Positions 60,496 through 64,000 of a stretch of 64,000 bases of DNA are shown one piece after another. The position numbers and the translations under genes were made by a program. The DNA is from Arthrobacter sp. ZGTC131 (GTDB taxonomy: Bacteria; Actinomycetota; Actinomycetes; Actinomycetales; Micrococcaceae), in NCBI RefSeq assembly GCF_002929275.1, contig NZ_PJIK01000017.1:1-64000 (forward strand). The letters are read 5' to 3'. A model generated the notes under the pieces. The model saw only the letters and a program-made list of their open reading frames with translations, searched no databases and was not told the DNA's origin. Position 1 is the first letter of the stretch; every line of letters starts with the position of its first letter.

Positions 60496-61698
60496 CTACA
60501 GCACCGCCGGAGCATCGCCAAAGTCGCGGATGGCCAGCCGTTCACCGTTGCGCAGGGCCGAATCGTGGGCCACGATCCCCGGCAGCGTAAAGCGGGCGGC
60601 GACCCAGGCGTTGACCGGCGGAAGCGTTCCGGTGTTGACCGCCGTCACGAAGTCGTCTACGAGGAACTGGTGGCTGCCCTCGTGCCCGTTGGGGGCTCCC
60701 CGGAACTCGTCCGGAAGGCGCTCGAGGTCGTGCACGGGGGCCAGGCCGGAGATGAACGCGTCCCGCAGTTCGGGGGCGACGTCCGCCAAAGACGGGTCAT
60801 CGAGCGGGATGCTCGGCCGCGTCTCCACCTGCTCGGAGATGTCGTGAACGTTCTGCTTGTCCTGCCACACCGTCACCTTTGCCAGCTGCTCAAAGCTTGC
60901 CTCGGTGCCGAAGAACCGGAAACGGGACTCGCGGATGTGGGACGGATAGCCGACGCGGCGCATCTCGTTGGTGCGCATCACGCCGCCGTCGTTCAGTTCA
61001 AAAAGCGCCGTGGCGTTGGAGAAGTCGTTGCCAAACATACTGACATCCTTGTCGAACACGCCGTCCTGGCGGTCGTCCTTCACGCCCACGCAACTGACGC
61101 TCACGGCGTGGGCGGGCACCGCACCAAGCACGCCGCCGATCGCATGGGTGGGGTAGAGCATGGGCGGGTAGCTGGCGGTTTCCTTCCAGCGCTCGCCGCC
61201 GCTGTACTCGTACGCGTCGTAAAAGCCCAGGTCCATGTCGTGGACGTAGTCGCCTTCGCTGTAGAAGATCCGGCCGAACTTTCCGGCCGCGTGCTGCTGG
61301 CGGGCATAGACCGTGGCCGGGTTGTAGTAGCTGGTCTCCCCCATCGCGTAGACGAGCCCAGTCTCCTGGACGGCCTCCATGATCTGCTCGATCTCGGCCT
61401 CGGAGATCGCCATCGGCACGGCCGAGTACACGTGCTTGCCGGCCCGGAGGGCCTGCACCACGAGCGGGCCGTGCGTCCAGCGCTGGGTAAAGATGGCGAC
61501 GGCGTCGACGTCGGACGCCAGCAGTTCGTCCAAGCTGGCCAGGGTTCCGTCCAGGCCCCATCTTTCCTGGGCGGCCGCGGCCCGCTCGGCGCGCTCGTCG
61601 ACGACGAACACCTCGCTCACACCGGGGTGGAGCTTGAAGAGATGGGCGAAGTGGCCGCCGAACTGGCCGACGCCAACTACTCCGATGGAAAACGTCAT
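60496..61698 (-). CDS. Gfo/Idh/MocA family oxidoreductase
   Basis: 400 aa. Rossmann motif GVVGVGQFGGHFAHLF at the N-terminus. At the position of the usual EKP motif the sequence reads VYSAVPMAIS, so the canonical Glu-Lys-Pro is missing and the catalytic Lys with it. A later motif GETSYYNPATVY is conserved in a subset of the family. It may act on the sugar imported by the divergent transporter, with altered chemistry. Confidence 0.88.
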   Translation of the reverse strand: MTFSIGVVGVGQFGGHFAHLFKLHPGVSEVFVVDERAERAAAAQERWGLDGTLASLDELLASDVDAVAIFTQRWTHGPLVVQALRAGKHVYSAVPMAISEAEIEQIMEAVQETGLVYAMGETSYYNPATVYARQQHAAGKFGRIFYSEGDYVHDMDLGFYDAYEYSGGERWKETASYPPMLYPTHAIGGVLGAVPAHAVSVSCVGVKDDRQDGVFDKDVSMFGNDFSNATALFELNDGGVMRTNEMRRVGYPSHIRESRFRFFGTEASFEQLAKVTVWQDKQNVHDISEQVETRPSIPLDDPSLADVAPELRDAFISGLAPVHDLERLPDEFRGAPNGHEGSHQFLVDDFVTAVNTGTLPPVNAWVAARFTLPGIVAHDSALRNGERLAIRDFGDAPAVL

Positions 61699-61781
61699 TG
61701 TCTAGTGCCTCTCGTGGTTCCGGATGTTTGGGAACGTGGCGTTCCGACGAGCCCCAAAGCGGAGCAGCTCGCTTGTGGCAC

Positions 61782-61888
61782 AGTCTTCCACTCGAATCTA
61801 CACGAGTCAACGAGTTGGACATCGGATCGAAGAAATTCCTACAAACCAGGAAATTTTCCTTGCCACCTCAAATCTACTCGTGTAGATT
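61782..61888. promoter_or_regulatory. divergent promoters with two AATCTAC operators
   Basis: Minus-strand promoter: TTGACT (plus 61805-61810), 17-bp spacer, AAGACT (61782-61787). Plus-strand promoter: TTGCCA (61860-61865), 17-bp spacer, TAGATT (61883-61888). Operator 1 AATCTACACGAGTCAACG (61795-61812) lies in the minus spacer and -35. Operator 2 AATCTACTCGTGTAGATT (61871-61888), nearly palindromic with perfect 7-bp arms, lies in the plus spacer and -10. Both starts are thus likely repressed by the LacI protein of the locus. Confidence 0.85.
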
Positions 61889-61932
61889 CAGTGGCGATTG
61901 TTAGTCACATCACACATCAGGAAGGGTCGACG

Positions 61933-62880
61933 ATGACCACCCTTACCAAGAACCCCCCGGCAGCGGCGGACAAGCAGCCGCCGCATTCCAGAAGGCGCCG
62001 CCCTGCGATGGCAGGCCTGGGCGATCTGAGGATCGCGCTGCTGTTCATCCTCCCGGCCATGATCGGCTTCGTCTTTTTCTACGTCGTTCCCACCATCCGC
62101 GGCGTGTACCTGAGCTTCACGGAGTACAACATCCTCGGAGACCCGGAATGGGTGGGGCTGGACAACTACACAGCGATCGCCAAGGACCCGCTCTTCTGGA
62201 ATTCCCTGGCCGTCACCGGCCAGTACGTCCTGATCAACATCGCCCTACAGACAGCACTGGCACTGGGCCTCGCCCTCCTCATGCACCAGGTAGCGAAATC
62301 CACGCTCATCCGCGGCGCCCTACTCCTGCCCTACCTGATGTCAAACGTCATCGCGGCGCTGCTCTGGTTCTGGATGCTCGATTATCAGATCGGTGTCGTC
62401 AACCAGTTCATCGAGTGGGCGGGCATGTCCCGCGTAGCGTTCTTCGGCAGCGAGGAGTGGGCAATCCCCACCCAGGCCCTGATTAACACTTGGCGCCACA
62501 TGGGGTACACGGCGCTGCTGATCTTCGCCGGCCTTCAGGCCATCCCGCAACATCTCTATGAAGTTGCAAACCTGGACGGCGCTACGCCGTTCCAGACCTT
62601 CCGCAAAATCACCCTCCCCCTGCTGCGTCCGGTCATGGTCCTGGTTCTGGTCGTGACAGTGATCGGCTCATTCCAGGTCTTCGACACCGTGGCCGTGACC
62701 ACCCAGGGCGGACCGGTCAACGCCACCCGCGTCATCCAGTACTACATCTACCAGCGCGCCTTCACCGAGTCGGACTTCGGGTACGGATCCGCCATCGCCG
62801 TCATTCTCTTCCTCATCCTCGCTCTCGTGGCCTTCATCCAGATGAAGTTCCTCAAGGGCAACGAGTCGGACCTGGACTAA
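61933..62880 (+). CDS. sugar ABC transporter permease (MalF type)
   Basis: 315 aa, six predicted helices after a basic leader. EAA loop: HLYEVANLDGATPFQTFRKITLP. The frame is open far upstream, but the ATG at 61933 has GGAAGGG upstream and starts after the operator. Ten bases separate it from the next permease. Confidence 0.92.
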   Translation: MTTLTKNPPAAADKQPPHSRRRRPAMAGLGDLRIALLFILPAMIGFVFFYVVPTIRGVYLSFTEYNILGDPEWVGLDNYTAIAKDPLFWNSLAVTGQYVLINIALQTALALGLALLMHQVAKSTLIRGALLLPYLMSNVIAALLWFWMLDYQIGVVNQFIEWAGMSRVAFFGSEEWAIPTQALINTWRHMGYTALLIFAGLQAIPQHLYEVANLDGATPFQTFRKITLPLLRPVMVLVLVVTVIGSFQVFDTVAVTTQGGPVNATRVIQYYIYQRAFTESDFGYGSAIAVILFLILALVAFIQMKFLKGNESDLD

Positions 62881-62890
62881 GGAGTCCCGC

Positions 62891-63817
62891 ATGACCACCA
62901 CCACAAGCCGCGCACCGCAGCCGGCCGCAGCCCGCCGCCGTCGTTCGTTCAACCCCCGCCGAGCGGGTGCATGGGCCCTCCTGGTCCTGGCCATCGCAGT
63001 CTCCGTGCTGCCGTTCCTCTGGGTGCTGCGCACGGCGCTGTCCACCAACGGGGCGCTGGCTTCCCAATCAGCCAGCCTGCTTCCCGCGGACTTCACCTTC
63101 GGCGCCTTCATGCGTGTCTTCGGGCTGCAAAGCCCGGCCGACGCAGTCGCCGAGGGCGGTTCCGGTGCCGCCATCGACTTCTGGCTCTACCTGCGGAACT
63201 CCATCATCTTCTCCTCCATCACCACAGCCGGGGCCGTCTTCTTCAGCGCTATGGCTGCCTACGCCTTTGCCCGGCTGCGCTGGAAGGGCCGGAACGCGGT
63301 ATTCAGCCTTTTCCTGGGCACCATGCTGGTCCCGCCGATCTTCACGGCCCTGCCCAACTTCCTGTTGATCAAGAACCTGGACCTGCTCAACACGATGCTC
63401 GGCATGGTCCTGCCTTACGTCTTTATGACGCCGTTCGCCATCTTCTTCCTTCGTCAGTTCTTCCTGAACATGTCCCGCGAGGTCGAAGAAGCAGCCATGC
63501 TCGACGGCGCCAAGCACCTGCGCATCTTCTTCCAGATCGTCCTGCCGAACGCCGCGGCGCCGCTGGCCACCCTGGCGCTGCTGACCTTCATCGGCCAGTG
63601 GAACGAATACTTCTGGCCGCTGCTCGTCGGATCCCAGGATGATGTGCGCGTACTGCAGGTGGGGCTCGGCGTCTTCAAGTCCCAGTCCCCGCAGGGCGCC
63701 CCGGACTGGTCCGGCCTCATGGCCGCCACCCTCGTTTCGGCGCTGCCGGTCCTGGTCCTCTTCGCCGCTTTCGGCAAGAGGATCGTGAACTCCATCGGCT
63801 TCTCCGGCATCAAGTAA
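62891..63817 (+). CDS. carbohydrate ABC transporter permease (MalG type)
   Basis: 308 aa, six predicted helices. EAA loop: REVEEAAMLDGAKHLRIFFQIVLP. AAGGAG upstream of the ATG. Followed by the binding-protein gene after 54 bp. Confidence 0.92.
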   Translation: MTTTTSRAPQPAAARRRRSFNPRRAGAWALLVLAIAVSVLPFLWVLRTALSTNGALASQSASLLPADFTFGAFMRVFGLQSPADAVAEGGSGAAIDFWLYLRNSIIFSSITTAGAVFFSAMAAYAFARLRWKGRNAVFSLFLGTMLVPPIFTALPNFLLIKNLDLLNTMLGMVLPYVFMTPFAIFFLRQFFLNMSREVEEAAMLDGAKHLRIFFQIVLPNAAAPLATLALLTFIGQWNEYFWPLLVGSQDDVRVLQVGLGVFKSQSPQGAPDWSGLMAATLVSALPVLVLFAAFGKRIVNSIGFSGIK

Positions 63818-63871
63818 TCCCGTTTTCCGATTCCAACCAACGCACCCTCCTGCACATCTGAAAGGTAAATC

Positions 63872-64000
63872 ATGAAGAAATCCATCGGCGCCGTCGCTGC
63901 CGCCGCAGCAATCGCCCTTTCCCTGTCCGCCTGTGGCGGCGGATCCTCCGCCACATCCGCCAAGGCCAAGGGAGAAATCAACTACTGGCTCTGGGACGCC
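63872..64000 (+). CDS. sugar-binding lipoprotein of the ABC transporter, partial at window edge
   Basis: The first 43 codons: a basic start, hydrophobic core and lipobox LSAC (Cys21), then GEINYWLWDA, which matches the first strand of family 1 sugar-binding proteins. GAAAGG precedes the ATG. The rest is beyond the window. Confidence 0.85.
   Translation, partial: MKKSIGAVAAAAAIALSLSACGGGSSATSAKAKGEINYWLWDA

Noticed and set aside
60565-61932. Long N-terminal extension of the permease frame starting at 61933
   Set aside because: The extension runs antisense through the Gfo/Idh/MocA gene and the operator. The ATG at 61933 has the ribosome site.
1-64000. tRNA, rRNA, CRISPR, IS or prophage elements
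   Set aside because: I looked for T-loop motifs outside genes, regularly spaced repeats, transposase or integrase proteins and terminal inverted repeats with target duplications, and found none. Automated scans (tRNAscan, CRISPR finder) would settle it.

Overview
The window is high-GC, densely coded, ordinary chromosomal DNA from an actinobacterium. Gene content and protein style (CUT1 sugar importers without their own ATPase, LacI and Gfo/Idh/MocA carbohydrate clusters, a Tad/CpaF pilus locus next to a DUF1998 helicase, SseB, TopA with repeated GRFGPY modules) fit the Micrococcaceae, most likely Arthrobacter or Pseudarthrobacter. That assignment is inference from gene content. I see no rRNA, tRNA, CRISPR array, insertion sequence, prophage or integrase.

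Region 1 (0.3-14.9 kb) is a LacI-controlled carbohydrate island. It holds a solute-binding lipoprotein and two permeases, an alpha/beta-hydrolase resembling acetyl-xylan esterases, a Gfo/Idh/MocA-DUF6807 fusion, an M24-fold protein that has lost metal ligands, and a coupled four-gene operon (Gfo/Idh/MocA oxidoreductase, SDR, KdgD-type dehydratase/decarboxylase, mandelate-racemase-type enolase). Near-identical AAAGCG(C/T)TTT operators lie at 1777, 4062, 4108 and 13856, and the LacI gene is at 13967. The set reads as uptake and oxidative breakdown of a (possibly acetylated) uronate or aldarate-type sugar towards alpha-ketoglutarate semialdehyde. The final semialdehyde dehydrogenase is not in the window.

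Region 2 (15.0-19.6 kb) is a TetR regulator divergent from an MFS transporter plus GH3 beta-glucosidase operon. Region 3 (19.6-29 kb) is housekeeping and small metabolism: GntR regulator and L-lactate dehydrogenase with two operators, an ArsR regulator, AcuC, a TrkH/TrkA potassium uptake pair, ProC, Ppx/GppA and an SseB-like protein. Between proC and ppx is a 505-bp gene-free interval with a strong plus-strand terminator and no gene to terminate.

Region 4 (29-55 kb) contains topA, regulators, a class I methyltransferase, small lipoproteins, TrhO, a GNAT protein, an MrfA-like helicase, the Tad secretion operon, a PolA-like polymerase, YegP, a CoA-type Nudix hydrolase, Nth, a Pro/Gln-rich membrane protein and acetyl-CoA synthetase. 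The order recalls the mycobacterial topA to acs/nth neighbourhood. Several genes here appear leaderless: a TANNNT hexamer lies exactly 6 nt before the start codon.

Region 5 (55.4-64 kb) carries two further sugar importers. One is complete (binding protein, two permeases, DeoR regulator). The other is divergently arranged (LacI and Gfo/Idh/MocA on the minus strand; two permeases and a binding protein cut by the window edge on the plus strand) around clear AATCTAC operators. None of the three importers encodes an ATPase, so a shared MsiK/UgpC-type ATPase elsewhere is expected.
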